Numbered from the stretch's first letter, positions 1-12,010 are shown. The stretch is DNA of 64,000 nt from Haemaphysalis longicornis (GCA_013339765.2 CM023449.1:208028794-208092793), one strand, 5' to 3'. The notes: generated from the sequence alone by a model not told the origin. Numbers and translations are program-made.

Positions 1-1015
1 GACTTCGCTGACTCCTGTACCGCCTTCAAGTGGCCTTAGATTTTCCTACTAGCGTACCAATCAGCGAAGCGTCGCATGTGCGTTTGTGCAGCGCTTGTGT
101 GGAGCGACCTTGACTTAGAGCTAGATACAGTGTGCAAACTAACAAAGAAAGGCATATTCTTCCATTCACAAACGTGTCGTGGCTTCGTTTCAATGAGCGA
201 ACGAATTGCGACGAACCGTCGGCGGATGGCGGACTTAAAGGAGCCATGAAGAGAAAATACAACTTCGTTTAATTCGAAAGAACTAGGATTCAGTATATCA
301 CTCAGCTCCGTTACAGCCACAAAAGAGGTTTTTTTAAAAAAAAAAAAAGCAAGAATTATCTAAAAACATTCAAATTTCGCGCCACAGTGACGTGTTATGA
401 GCAAGAATGACGTCACATAGGCCAACAATAAAACATAATTTTCAGTGCGTTAACTGCACATTAGCATTCAAGTGATGCGGTCAAATGGAACAAGAGGCCC
501 CATTACAGACGTCCAGTCATGTGTCGTCGCGACAGGTGAGTTAGGCGGCCGCCAATCGCACAAACAAGGTTACGTGACGTCACAGAAAAGTTGCGGGAAA
601 TTGGCTAGGGGGTCGCAACTGCTTCACACGTTTTCTTTAATATCTCCGTTATTTGTTCGAAGATTGCGATGATATTGGTATCATTGTTATCGGGACTAAG
701 CAGTCTTTCTAATAAACCCAACTTGTATTTTGTCTTCATGGCTCCTTTAACGCTTGGCCGAATGACTCTGCCGGAAGGTCGGCGAGCACGCGCAGTAGCT
801 CGAGTCAGGCCAAGTCATCTCTTGACGTCACACGAAAACGCCACAGAAAATGGGTGAGGATACAGAGAGGAGGACAGAATTTCGAATTGATTTTTCGACA
901 AAATAAATTCGCGGAAACGCGCTCAGAATGGTCGAAACATGGCCTATGGACTCCGGACTACAATTTGCACTAGTGAACCCGCAATGTTTACAAATCACTT
1001 CAGTCTCCCTTTAAA
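1..1015 (+). repeat. Interspersed repeat A, copy 1, interrupted by a miniature transposon
   Basis: Bases 1-234 and 751-1015 match, in order and orientation, the continuous stretch 60433-60928. Shared landmarks are a segment ending in GATTTTCCTA near 40-50, CAAACTAACAAA near 136, AGAGAGGAGGACAG near 863 and TGTTTACAAATCACT near 984. The match starts at the first base of the window, so the left end probably lies outside it. The right end finishes in CCCTTTAA in both copies. The family is not identified. It has no long open frame, so it is more likely a non-autonomous element or decayed fragment than a gene. Confidence 0.75.
235..750. mobile_element. TTAA-flanked miniature inverted-repeat transposon (MITE-1)
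   Basis: A 516-bp segment bounded by TTAA at 235-238 and 747-750. The outer 28 bases at each end (235-262 and 723-750) are inverted repeats that differ at about one position and begin TTAAAGGAGCCATGAAGA. It sits inside repeat A. The related copy at 60433-60928 runs straight through the corresponding point without it, so that copy acts as an empty site. TTAA target duplication is typical of piggyBac-type transposition. No transposase frame is present, so the element would be non-autonomous. Related fragments occur near 9165-9490, 40605-41022, 41853-41895 and 43926-43949. Confidence 0.85.
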
Positions 1016-1469
1016 TAGACTGCCGATGACGATGACTATTGGTACCATTCACAGCGCACGTGACCGCATTCGTCACCGGCACGTGGCGAGCGATGAAACT
1101 GTGCTACCTTTTCAAAAGGAGAATGAATGGGTCCTGTCCCGTGTCCCGTCGCATGATGGAAATCTCTGCGATCCGGCCGTTTTCGATCTCTATTTCGACC
1201 TGCAAGACGGGTGCAATAGGACCCCGCTCCCTTTGGGACGCCTTCCGCACCCTTTTGTGCAGGGCAATCAACACGCTCCATGCCATGGAGGAACAACGCT
1301 ACGACCACGGGAAGTCATTCTCAACCAATATTCTTCCCTTCGCCCACACTTTCGCCCACACCAGCAAGCTCGGCAGCGTTCTGGGGGAACTTCTGCCACC
1401 CACGCAGGCCAACACACACACACCAAGGGCTCTGCCTCGCACACGCCCATTTATTCACCCTCCCCCAGC
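1016..1469. other. No supported feature
   Basis: Several overlapping open frames exist in this moderately GC-rich stretch, but none resembles a known domain and they compete on both strands. I see no gene or repeat I can support. Confidence 0.4.
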
Positions 1470-1784
1470 GCGCTTCCTTTGGTTCCGACTGGGGCGCGCC
1501 CGTCCCCCTCGCCCTCTACTACTGAACCCCGAGCTTACGAGAGCCGCGCGCGCTTGCGCGAACGACGACGAGGAGGAGAAGGAGAAGAGACGCTCCGGAG
1601 CTCGGGCCTCGCGCATTCAAACCCCGTCCCGCGCCCGGGACGCACCGGTCTCTCCGCGCGCACTCTTACTTTCGCCCAAGACCGCGCGCGCGCGCGTCTC
1701 TCTGCTGCTGCTGCGACCGCCGCCTCCGCGGCAGCCCCACGAGTGCGGCACGGGACACCGGCTAACTGCACTTACTTTGCTCAG
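1470..1784 (+). promoter_or_regulatory. CpG-rich stretch ending in a strong splice donor; possible 5' exon or promoter
   Basis: This stretch is GC- and CpG-dense, with CG-repeat tracts near 1546-1560 and 1683-1698, and contrasts sharply with the AT-rich flanks. It ends at TCAG|GTGAGA, with GT at 1785-1786, which is close to the arthropod 5' splice consensus. It could be the untranslated first exon and promoter of a plus-strand gene whose coding exons lie elsewhere. The frames that cross it (for example 939-1940) are low-complexity arginine/proline-rich translations and are not convincing proteins. No TATA box was found. Confidence 0.35.
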
Positions 1785-1789
1785 GTGAG

Positions 1790-2904
1790 AGGCACGACAG
1801 AGAACGAGATCATTCCACCCGGGAAAAGAAACAACCATCGGAAAATATTCAACAAAACAAGCTTTGTTTTCGCGATGATATCCTTATTATTGGGAGAGCG
1901 AATGCGTAAAGCTAACCCCACGTCTCGAGAACACCAGTAATTTTTTTTTCTATGACGGTTCAACTGTTATTGTTTGGTTTCTCCGAATGAAAACAGCGGC
2001 GAGAGGAAAGTAATGTTATCAACGCACCAAAGAGTTAAGCGTGGAACGTTGACCGGAACGAATCGTTTGGCAGCGGCGCGCGAATAGAAACTGACAGGGC
2101 ACGACCAAGTCTACGGCTTGACTCGAATGAAGTCTTGAAAGTTTATAGTTTTGCTTGAAGTCGAGCTCGAGGTTTCCGATTCAAAACGAAAAGTTTTGTT
2201 TTCTTCTGTTGCGCATGCATCATGTGGTATTAGACGCTTGTAAATCTTGTACTCGACATTGTGCGGTTCGCACCTTTTTTTGTCGGACGATGTGCGGCGC
2301 GTTAAATCACTCGCGCTTTTCTTGTCCCGCTAACTCTTTTTTTTTTTTCGGCTATATTCCCTGCTTAGACAAGTTAGCTATCATCTGCGCCTCCAAGTAC
2401 TGTACATCGTTCTCCCGCATCCACCGCCAAATAAAAAAAAATGAAATTTTTGCCTCTGGCAGTTCTCAACGACATATGCCGCAGTCCCACCTCTTAAAAA
2501 AAAAAAAAATATCGCGTAGCGCAGGCCCACCCGTCCTTGCCATCAAACACGATTTCGATTGCACGCAGGGCGCGATAATCTCCCTTAAAGCAAAGCTTTC
2601 AAAGGGTGTGCGAAAGGGAAATGTGGCAGTCCTTTGTATGCAGAAGACTTCTCAGGCGCCACAAGATAAGCATGCGCGAAAAAAAAAAAAAAAAAACTGG
2701 TTGGAGAGGAATTAGAAGTATGGGGAGAGAAACAGGCTGGGTTTATCTCTGTCGCAGCTGATGATTTCTATTGGTTTCCCCTTTGTATCGGGGTGATGAC
2801 ATGTCATCTTACCAAAAAAGACTAATATACCTATGTTTTACACTTTTGGTTCAATACTAGCGCTGCTTAGGGCAGGCACAAAAAGCTTATTAGGCACAAA
2901 ATAC
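1790..2904. other. AT-rich intergenic stretch
   Basis: It contains several A or T homopolymer runs (for example 2337-2349, 2497-2509 and 2680-2696) and no recognisable protein domain. The frame at 2155-2715 owes part of its length to these runs and looks spurious. Confidence 0.5.
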
Positions 2905-2935
2905 TTTTTTTTTTCTGTTACAAGTGGTAACTGTC

Positions 2936-3385
2936 CTAGGCAATATTCCCCTCTCTGCTTTTCGTCCACCAGCATTCTAATCTTCTTTTCGTCCCTTCGA
3001 CAGCCTTGAAGTTCACTTCCTCTGTGATACCTTTAAATCCTAGGGCTTCTGACAGCCCAATATTCCCTTCATGTAGATTTGGATGGATACCCTCACATTC
3101 TAGCACGATGTGCCGCATAGTTTTCTGTTTCTTTCCGCAGACCACGCATACCCCATCATTTTGTGAATACTTCCCCACAAAACTCTTAGTTCGCAGGCAA
3201 CCTGCTCTAGCCTCAAAAAGCAAAGCACTGCCCTGGGAATTATCGTAGAAATTTTCCTTTCTGATGTTTATCTTCTCAGCCCTGTACATCACTAACGACG
3301 TTTTGGCTTCCATTTTTTCCCTCCATTTATTCGTTTCAATCTGCCTTGCCTCTTTTTTGGTTACCTTGGCTGTTTGGATTCCCAC
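2936..3385 (-). pseudogene. LINE C-terminal region with zinc-binding motif (fragment)
   Basis: This 149-codon frame carries CVVCGKKQKTMRHIVLEC, a C-x2-C-x8-H-x4-C pattern typical of the C-terminal cysteine/histidine motif of several LINE polyproteins, where it follows the reverse transcriptase. Another frame at 3336-3722 holds upstream sequence, including a stretch reading SDVLSRLEVNQRTVGRLALG that is common after LINE thumb domains. The two frames overlap by about 50 bases, which points to a frameshift near 3340-3385 within one ancestral frame. Confidence 0.75.
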
Positions 3386-3774
3386 TGTTCTTTCCGTATT
3401 TCATCGTTAGCCTTCTAGTCTTTCTTAACCACTGCGTGTCCACGCTTTTCAAGTATAGGTACCTAAAAACCTTAGCTGCCCACCTTCGTTGATCCATTGC
3501 CCTCAACCGCATCTCAAAGCATATTTTACTCTGAGCTTCTCTAACTTCAAACGACGCCCAGCCCATATCCCCCTGAACTGCTTCGTTAGTTGTTTTTCCA
3601 TGCGCGCCTAAGGCCAGACGTCCTACCGTTCTCTGGTTTACTTCAAGGCGTGATAGAACGTCTGATTTAAGCAGAGTACAGCATTCGCAAACGTGAGACC
3701 CGGAACCATTACTCCTTTCCACATTCCTCTTACTACTTCATATTTGTTATACCCCCACAGAGCTCTATGCTTCA

Positions 3775-4552
3775 TTATAGCTGCGTTTCGCTTTCCCTTA
3801 ACCTTAGTTGCTCCTCGTGAGTAATTAAGTAGCTATCCCCTTCGTTTATCCACACTCCCAAATATTTATATTCCTTGACTCTAGGTAATTTGCCTTGCTG
3901 GATAGACACTACGTCGGTGGTAGCATCATTGAAAACCATTATTCCCGATTTTTCTGCACCGAAATTTAACCCGAGCTCAGTGGCTTCCTGGCCGCAAATA
4001 TTTATTAGCCGCTGCATATCGGTTTGGTTATCAGCTAAAAGAAACAATGTCGTCTGCGTATAACATTCCCGGAATATGCTGTTGTACCACTTCGCCTTGC
4101 AGCATATGGGTTAGGCTAAACCCTACTTGACTTTCTTCCAGTTTCTTTTCTAACCCTGCCATGTAAAGCATGAACAGTATTGGGCTTAAAGGGCATCCCT
4201 GTTTCAGTCCCCGATGGATGTTGACCTGCCGGGCGCATTTCTGTCCTTCCCAAGTAAGGTGCACTCTATTGTCTTTATAGATTGCTATAAGGAACTGTAC
4301 TAACTCGTCATCTAATCCCTGGAGTTTCAACATTCTCCACAGCCGTTCTCTGTTTACGTTGTCATATGCCCCTTTAATGTCCAAAAACGTAATCCATAGT
4401 GGTCTATTCTGTGCTTTCGCAATTTCAATGCATTGCGTTATCACGAACAGATTGTCATCCAGTCGCCTGTCTTGTCTAAATCCATTCTGCAGTTCCCCAA
4501 GTATTTCATTTTCTTCCATCCATGCTTGAATTTCTGATTTTATCGCCTGCAT
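3775..4552 (-). pseudogene. LINE reverse transcriptase domain (frameshifted)
   Basis: Two overlapping frames cover the catalytic region. The first (4031-4552) shows NGFRQDRRLDDNLF, the motif A block TFLDIKGAYDNV with its catalytic aspartate, the motif B block GLKQGCPLSPILF, and motif C MLYADDI with the YADD box. The second (3775-4047) continues with ELGLNFGAEKSGIMVF and EYKYLGVWI, matching the motif D/E and thumb part of LINE reverse transcriptases. The break between them lies just after YADDI near 4030-4047. The catalytic residues are intact, so the enzyme was functional before the frameshifts. Confidence 0.9.
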
Positions 4553-4810
4553 TACGGAATCTATACACCACTGACGTTACTGTGAGTGGTCTGTATGACT
4601 CAATACTGGCTTTGTCTCCTCTGCCTTTATATATTAAATTCATCCTACTTTCTAACCAGTCCTCTGGTACTTGTTTGGTTCTATTACCTTATCTATTGCC
4701 CTCATAAACGATTCCTTACTTTTAGGTCCAAGTAGGTTATCAGTTGCATTGGTATTCCGTCCGGGCCCACTGCTGTCTGAGGCGGAAACCTTTTGCTCTG
4801 CTTTTTCCAA

Positions 4811-5176
4811 TCAAGGGTTGCTCAAACTTATTTCCCTTTCCGCAGTCTTTTGTGGCGCTGATGTTATCGGTGCCGGTTTCCCTACCACTATTATCCTAAA
4901 CTTCTCACTAATCACTCGATGAATATGCGCCAACGCGTGCTCTCCTTCTAAATGTTCCCCCTCCTCATCAATCAGGAATTTTTGATGGTTATCGTTTTTT
5001 GAGCTTAGTGATTTACATGGTTCCAAAACTTCTTGGATGCGCTTTTGTCCTTCTTCCGTATTTCTGCCATCCATTGTTCGCTTTTCTGCTTGATCTTCGC
5101 TTGCACCATTTTCTGCACTTCTAGTTTTTTCCCACGGTAGACATCCCACTTTTCCTTCACCTACCTCCGGTTCCAT
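4811..5176 (-). pseudogene. LINE linker between endonuclease and reverse transcriptase (fragment)
   Basis: This charged, Lys/Glu-rich 121-codon frame lies where the endonuclease-RT linker of the LINE is expected. It includes an ISEKF-type segment (HIRRVISEKF-like near its C-terminus) often seen upstream of LINE reverse transcriptases. By itself it has no diagnostic motif, so the assignment rests on its position and strand. Confidence 0.5.
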
Positions 5177-5469
5177 ACTAGTTCTTTTGCTTCTCTATGT
5201 TCTCGACGCCTTTCTTCGCTGGTCGATAGCCTCTTTTATTTCCTTATCCCACCAGCTTCTCGGCTTTCTCTTCCCTTTCCATCGGTTTCGTTCCTTTTCT
5301 TCATTAATCTTACCCTTTATGAACGCAATTATTTCATCGTAATCCCAATTTTGCCTGGGTATTTATTGATTTCATCTTCCAATCTATCAGCGATGATCTT
5401 AAACTGCTCATTATTCAAATTATTTCCTCCAATTGTACTTATTTCTGCATTTGTCCGGTTGCGCCTCCA

Positions 5470-6180
5470 AAGTGCAAGCTAAACCGCTTGTGGTCGCTTC
5501 CTAAGCTGTCTGTTCCATTTCATCTATCCTCATTTCCCGCAGCCCTTCCGTATACTGTCTCGGATACTAAACCGTAGTCTATGCTGGACTGCCTGTTACC
5601 CGGCTTTCCCACGTTTATTTGTCCGTCACACTTGCTTTCCGGTTTACTATTACAAGCCGGTTTTCCTGACATAGATCTATCACTAGAGAACCGTTGTGGT
5701 CTGTGTATCCATCCAAACCTTCTATATGGGCATTCATATCTCCAACTATGATTATTTCGCCCGAATCTTTGAACTCGTTTATATCTCTTCTCAAACAGTT
5801 TACCATTTCCTCATTTTCTTCCTTAGCACTACTTCCGGTCCACAGATACACCACTCCTAACCATGTATTTTTCCCCTCTATGGTGCCTCTAACCCATAGA
5901 TGCTCTTTACAACTTTCATGCACTCTCTGCCAGTCGGTCCCTTGTTTAATGAGCATGCCAACACCTCCCCCTTTCTTCATTCCTGTGGTCCTGTTGCAAC
6001 CTTCCCAGACATAATTGTCTATGATAGGTGGGGCTTCTAGGTCCCGGAGGTAAGTCTCGGCTAAAGCGTACACGTCTATTCCTTCCCGTTCAAGTTGCTT
6101 TTGAATTTCCACCCACTTATCTGGCTTTCTGCCTCCCTGCATATTCATCGAGCCGAGCGCGTGCGAAGCCAGCTTCTGAG
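5470..6180 (-). pseudogene. LINE apurinic/apyrimidinic-type endonuclease domain (frameshifted)
   Basis: The minus-strand frame ending at 5615 shows the endonuclease blocks in order: an N-terminal MNMQGGRKPDKW segment, IDVYALAETYL with the metal-binding glutamate, GVGMLI, VVYLWTG, and IIIVGDMNAHIEG with the Asp/Asn pair. The terminal GSDH block lies at 5490-5501 in another frame (LGSDHKRFSLHFG), so at least one frameshift separates it from the main frame. The ATG-initiated extension from 6180 to 6307 is unlike endonuclease and probably belongs to flanking DNA. This domain nicks target DNA to prime reverse transcription. Confidence 0.85.
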
Positions 6181-8837
6181 TGAAGCACATATCAAGAGAC
6201 AGCAGCGGGCAGGGGCGGCTGGCGGGCGGAGCAGCGTCAATGTGGCAATGGCAAACACCGCACGTTACTTCGAAGTCGGTAGGCCACGCTCGTACTCCCG
6301 TAAGCAATTGTTACTGTACTGAACGTAAGCAATAACACACGGATAAACACTGACCGCACGTTGCAGCTTCGCTGGTTAACCATCTGTACGGAGTACATTG
6401 GCGCATTTCTTTTTACTTTGTTAGCCTGTCGCTACTGCCCCGGCATCGGTCACAACGGCGCCGGCCACTCGCTTGACGGTGTTGTCGAAACAGAGGCCCC
6501 AACTATCGGTCGCGTGCAGTCGGCGCTCCTCATTCCCGGCGTATATCTTGTCACAGCTCTTCGCCCAATGTTGGTCGACCAATACTAGACTTGCCACAGT
6601 GCACAGTACGCCGCGTTCGTCTTCCTTTCTCCGGACCTAATACAGGCTCCTAAACAGCATAGTTTCGGATTCTTCCACTCCTGGAGGAAAAGTGCTTTCG
6701 AAGGTCGTCGTATACTCGTCGCGTTCCACAAAGCTTTCCTGCGGCAACACTGCGGTGTTTAGAACACATCCGGTATATGACGGCCAAGCTGTCCCTGAGC
6801 GATTCGTTACTTTGAATAACTTTGCTAGCAACGGTTCCTCAGACGCAGAAACGGCAGGAATCGGAGGCGTCGCAATGTATTGCGGCCACCGCTCGGTGGA
6901 CGAGACTACATGGGGTGGCCGGCGTTCGCCGAGGAGTTTATGTGCGAGCCGTGCAGGAAAGCGCGTTCTCTGAGTCGCGCGGGCTGACCGACGACACTGC
7001 AGGAATTTTGCATGCACTAGACCGCACACTGAAACAACGAAAAGTCGGCGGCCACTCAGCGTCCACGTGCGCTATCCGTTCGAAAAGAGCTGGTCCCAAC
7101 AGCGAAGTTTACCGCTACTGGAGCGAGCAATAACGCTACTGTCGTCTTCTTGGAATAAAACTATAGCTAATTATCCTAATAGTAACATATTCCCCGAGCT
7201 TTCCAGACTTCGAATTCCCCAGGAATTTCGGGCTCGCTCCGTCTGCAAACAGTAGCGTCTAGTTCTACAGCGGTTGACTCTTACTACTGCTGCCGTACGC
7301 TGCCGTACTCGCATACTATATTAAACCGAAAGCTTTCTTTTTAAGTGGGAGTGATGGCGTCCTGTCAAAAAAACTAATGCATTTCCCCCATAGACCGGTT
7401 GGTCGATCGAAAAGCTCTCGTAAGTTAAATGGACACACGGCGCGTGGTTAATTCAGGCTTCCATTCTGTCAAAACGCTTACTTGACAATCGCGAAAAAGG
7501 AACGGTTCTAGATAAGGCAATATACACATCGATCACGAAGATGAAATACAATGGTATACCTTTATCTCATAAACCACCTGTCGGTACAGCACTTCGATCG
7601 TTCATAGATGCGTTTACTTGATGCGCGAAAAATCGTCGCGTACGTGGGTTCGTTGTTCGTTTGCGATTTGGATCTTGGAGGGTTTGACGATCGAGTGGGC
7701 GGACTTTTCTTGGATTAGAAGAAGCTTTCGCGCTTCTCTCAACGTTCTTTAGGAAAGGATGGTGAATGTTTTTTAACGATGTAGGAATCCTCGCCGGAAA
7801 TACGCTATAGGTTCCTGTAATATTGCGAGCACACATTCTTCGCCTCCTGTGGTGATCCTCTCACGCCGCGCGTCAGTAGGGCGCCAGGCCAGCCGTACGT
7901 CGACGTAGATGCGGCCGAGGATATTGTTAGTGCCGCTAGCACCGGCAGTCGTGGAAGACGAAGGGTTCGTTAATTGCTGGTTCCCGGAGGAGAAATGATA
8001 GGCTAGAAGGTACGGGATAAATACACGGTTTACGCGCAACTTATCTCGGATGTTTATGTTACAAAGTGCGCATAAACAGCACGTGAAGCTCATCGCAAAC
8101 TTTTCGCAGCATAGCCGAAGGTACGGGGCATTTAAGTGCGCGAGAATCATTTCAAGGAGTGGATCTTCTTAGCAAAAGCTGTTCGGCACAACCCAAGGCG
8201 CATATAGCACCGGAGAAAAGCAAAAAATTCGACCTCAGAAAGTCGGTTTTCACGTTTTTCTAGGCTTCCAGGAGCGCCACCTACAGACCACATGTCGATC
8301 ACCACCTGCATCGATACGATTGGCTACCTTTGGAAACACGTCCGCACTCCTGGGCAGACACTCCACTCGTCAATGTGCTTCGTAAAAACAAAAACAAAAA
8401 AAAAAACACTTCCATAAAGAAAGAAAAAAACAAAAAATTCATGAGCCATTTTATTTTGCGAAGGTGAACGACCAGCGAAGCTTAAGTACGGTCTATACGT
8501 GGTGTCCCCATCACAACGTCAGAAAGGGAGGGAAATTCAAAATGGAAAAGAACGGCCACGTTCCTTGACGACGGCACCCCCGCCCCGAGGAGCCGGAGGA
8601 AACTAGGCAAGCGCTTGAACTCAGGTCGCACAGCAACAAACCTTTGAGAAATTTTTATAATTTATTTGAGACTCCACTGTCACGTAGCCAAGAAAACCAT
8701 GCAGGTTCGACAAGGTTTATTGGTGCGAACTTGTGCTCCGCTACAAATAAGGAGTAAATCCGGCGAAGAAGCGGTCGACAAAGCGACACGCACAGTCGAA
8801 TGTAACTGCCGCGTCAGACAGTTTCGGGCCATTTTCA
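6181..8837. other. No supported feature
   Basis: A mixed-composition intergenic stretch. All frames are short (130 codons or less) and overlap antisense frames, and none shows a recognisable domain. Near 8381-8440 there are A-rich runs. Confidence 0.45.
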
Positions 8838-8852
8838 CCCCCCCCCCCCCCC
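8838..8852 (+). repeat. Poly(C) homopolymer
   Basis: An uninterrupted run of about 15 C. A longer C run lies at 9497-9515, and a G run of about 16 at 12846-12861. Lengths of such tracts are often wrong in assemblies. Confidence 0.9.
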
Positions 8853-9164
8853 TAAAACCTCATAGCATAGCCGCGGCGTTTACCCTGCGAGTATTTATCT
8901 TCCCGCGTTATACTTTCTGGAACCGTCGAATTAGATCGAGAACACTGGCGATCAAAGAATGACATTCTAGTCTAGTAACGACAGGGCGAAACGATCTCCC
9001 TATCAAATCAGATAGCGTGCACGGCACACAAAGGAGAGTGAAGGAAACACGCGCTTTCCTTTCAAACACAAACAAGACAACCGGACGCGGCCAGACGCTG
9101 CCAACAAAGCACATAAGTAACCAAAACAGAAGGCACGGCTCCTGACAATATGGGCAGGAATGAT

Positions 9165-9496
9165 GAATTGTGGGCAGGCACTAAAAACATTTACATCGGT
9201 GTTTTGACTGCACGTTCGCATTGAGGTGATCCCATCAAACGAAACTACGCGTTCCCTATACAATTGCCCAGCCATGTTTCTTGGCGGAGGCTTTACTCGG
9301 CGGCCGACAATTGCACAAACAAGATTCTACAAAGTCATACAGAAATCGCCGGAAGGTAACTGAGGAGTCACCATTGCCTCACAAGTTTTTTTGAATATCT
9401 CGAATATTTGGTTGAAGTTAGCGATAAAACTGGAATCATTGTTATCGGGAAAAAGTTTTTTTTATCGAACCATTTTGTGTTTACGGACCCTTTAAT
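9165..9496 (+). mobile_element. MITE-1 family fragment
   Basis: Segments match the inside of MITE-1: CGGCCGACAATTGCACAAAC corresponds to CGGCCGCCAATCGCACAAAC near 546, and TCATTGTTATCGGGA at 9438 matches 682. The fragment ends at CCCTTTAA (9488-9495), the family's usual right terminus, then runs into a C homopolymer. The left terminus is not recognisable. Confidence 0.6.
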
Positions 9497-9717
9497 CCCC
9501 CCCCCCCCCCCCCCCGCAACTGGCGGTGCCGACCGATCAGTGGGCGGTCGCTTCTGTGAGGTCGACAGCACCGCGGCGACGTCACGCCTGCTCGTGCTTG
9601 ACAAGAACAATTACACAAAACACAGGTAAAAACCGCAGTGGACTTAAAATACGGCATTCTACCAACGGCAGCCCGATGCAGGATCAATACGACACTTATC
9701 AAATCACAGCAGTGGCA

Positions 9718-9953
9718 GATTGATGATTGTAGGGTTTAACGCGCCGACGCAACGCAGGCGACGAGGCACGCCGTAGTGGGGGATTAATTTTGACCACCTG
9801 GGGATCTTTAATGCGCGCCGAAATCTCGCACACACGGGTGATTTTTGCTCCTCGCCTCCATCAGAAAAGCGGCCGCCGCGGCCGGGAAGCGAACCTGCGT
9901 CCTCGTGCTCAGCAGCGCAATCGCCTTAGCCACTCAAGCCACCACGGCGGGTG
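9718..9953 (-). mobile_element. Ruka-like tRNA-derived SINE, full length, with target-site duplication
   Basis: On the minus strand the element reads tRNA-like head (9870-9953), then the body containing CCCAGGTGGTCAAAATTAAT and a block like CCCACTACGGCGTGCC, then a short AATC-type tail. I recognise this as the tick SINE Ruka. Flanks at 9707-9717 and 9954-9964 are identical (CAGCAGTGGCA), an 11-bp target-site duplication that marks both ends. Such SINEs are transcribed by RNA polymerase III from the internal A and B boxes of the head and mobilised by a partner LINE. Confidence 0.9.
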
Positions 9954-9965
9954 CAGCAGTGGCAT

Positions 9966-12010
9966 GATTCTCAGTGTCGTTCATTTCACGTCTGTTTCAA
10001 AGTGTCCCCTTCGAGTGAGCCCGAATTGGCTGAAGGTAGACGACCCGGATATGACGCAGCACAAAACGAGGCGGGGCGTAAATTTCTGCCCAAACGTGAG
10101 AAGGCCACGCACCAGGAAGTATACGACACAACTGAAACGGACGCAAAATAGAGTTTTTTTGAATCGGACAACTCAGAACTGCCCCCTGATCCTCCGACTT
10201 GGTTTCTCCGGCTATCGAACCTCCGCTGGCGGTAATCGATTATACGCGGCGGAAGCGAATACGCGCCTTTGGGTCCCGTCCACACACCGGTCTGTGTGTG
10301 TGTGCGCGTAAATACGCGAGCAGGGCAAGTATATAGGGCGCGCCGTCGCATGCACAGTCGCCGTGCCCCCGCTGCAAGCTGGTAAACAAAAAGGTCCTAC
10401 AGAAATAAACGCACAGACCCTACGTTCGTTAAGAAGCCCCTCAAACATCGCACGAAGTTGGGGGCGACCGAGCGCGCGCGCGCATGTGTGTGGAGTAAAT
10501 CTGCCCTTTGCGTCCTGTTTGTTCAGAAACTCGTCGGGGCGTGTTCGACGGCGGCAGCCCTATAGCTGCGCGAGTCTCAACTCGTCCATACACAGCGTCG
10601 GCAATGAGGTCATATGAGCGTAGTAGTAACCTTAATTCGGTGAGCACGTGCAATTTAAAGACATCGAGATGCTCGGCCGTGTCGAGGGTACCAGCGACAA
10701 TACGCAGACATGACGAACCGATGCAATTTGCAGCAGCTTGTAAACCCGAAATTCCCGGTCGAACATGGAAACGGCGGCAGCGAAATGCTCCTCCCAGTGC
10801 TGGAAAGAAAGCGACATCTTCCAAGGAGGCAAGACGTCAGGGCGTCAAAGTTGTTACGGACGGCAATGAGTCAGGGTGGCTGCAAACAGCAGAAAAGCAG
10901 AAACCGGCGCAAACGTTCGCGAAATGGGAAATGTGCATCTGAAGGTGGCATGACAAGCGAATATTACCAATAGCAACTATCTAGAAATGTCTGCCGAGCA
11001 TGCTAGCATGAAGAAAGCGAGTGCGAAAAGTCCCAAGAGCTCCAATGCGCACGTCCACGGGGCCTGGCCCACGGTAATACTTGCCTGTACAAAAATTCAA
11101 ACAAAAGTTGCAAAGAACATCTACGTTTCGATTAAGACGTGAGACGCGCTAGCGTTCCTTCGATCGTCGAAGGGGCGTTCCGGAACAGAGATGCTACATT
11201 CGCCATCCACGCTTACGAATCGCTGAAGGTCAGCCGAGAAAGCGAGACTAGTAGCAACGGTTTTATGGGCACCTTGCACTGTAAGCGCACCCCCTTCTAT
11301 AAAATCTGCCTGCAGTGTATTCTAGGGCTTCGAACGACGACTGACAATTTCTTGTCAGTTTTATTATTTACAACATGGACGCTTGATTGCCAAGGCTTAT
11401 TGATAACCACGGCAGCTGCGCACGGCTGGCGCCCACCGAAGATCGGTCCACGAGTCTAGCAACGCTATCGGGTCCAAAGCGTTCCAAGAAACAAACCGCA
11501 CGTGTTACAAAATTGGCGACTTTCAGAAAGAGAAAAACACCACGGCACATCTGAGGGTTATCCCGCAAAAGCAGGCCAGAAGAACAGCAGCAATTTGTAG
11601 ACACGGACACAACCCGCGGTTGTGTCCGAGCTAAGCCTGCGTGTTAGCAGCTGCCTCGAGCTGCCTATGCAGTCACTTTTGTGGGACAAGATGACCAACA
11701 TCGATGCCGTCAGACGACTTCGAGTTACTTAGGCGTCCTACCGTCCACACACGCTCCCGCCTCCATCCCGCCCTCGCGCGCGCAAACCCATTCACCCCAC
11801 CTCCCACCCACACACACACGACACGCACGGGCCCGCGTGTGTGAAAGGGAGAGCGATACGGGGTTCACACTATATACGATGCTTATTTAAACGTGGCACG
11901 TGTCCTTTTCTCATTCTCCCAGGTGTGTTTATTAGCTTCCCTAGAGGCAGTTTTTCTTTTTCCCATATCAGCTTTAAAATAATCAGGATATAGGTGCCTT
12001 CGTGAGTGTG

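Larger units (their letters stand above)
2905..6180 (-). mobile_element. Degenerate non-LTR retrotransposon (LINE)
   Basis: Read on the minus strand, endonuclease, linker, reverse transcriptase, thumb-like and C-terminal zinc-motif segments follow in the usual LINE order, but in different frames separated by frameshifts and stops. A run of T at about 2905-2914 on the plus strand would be the element's 3' poly(A). The 5' end fades near 6180, which suggests 5' truncation. The combination of an apurinic-type endonuclease with a C-terminal CCHC motif fits the L2/CR1-like part of the LINE tree, but I do not assign a clade. It is almost certainly inactive. Confidence 0.9.

Noticed and set aside
939..1940. 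333-codon open frame
   Set aside because: It crosses a CpG-rich, low-complexity stretch, competes with a 249-codon frame in another register and several antisense frames, and has no domain or signal.
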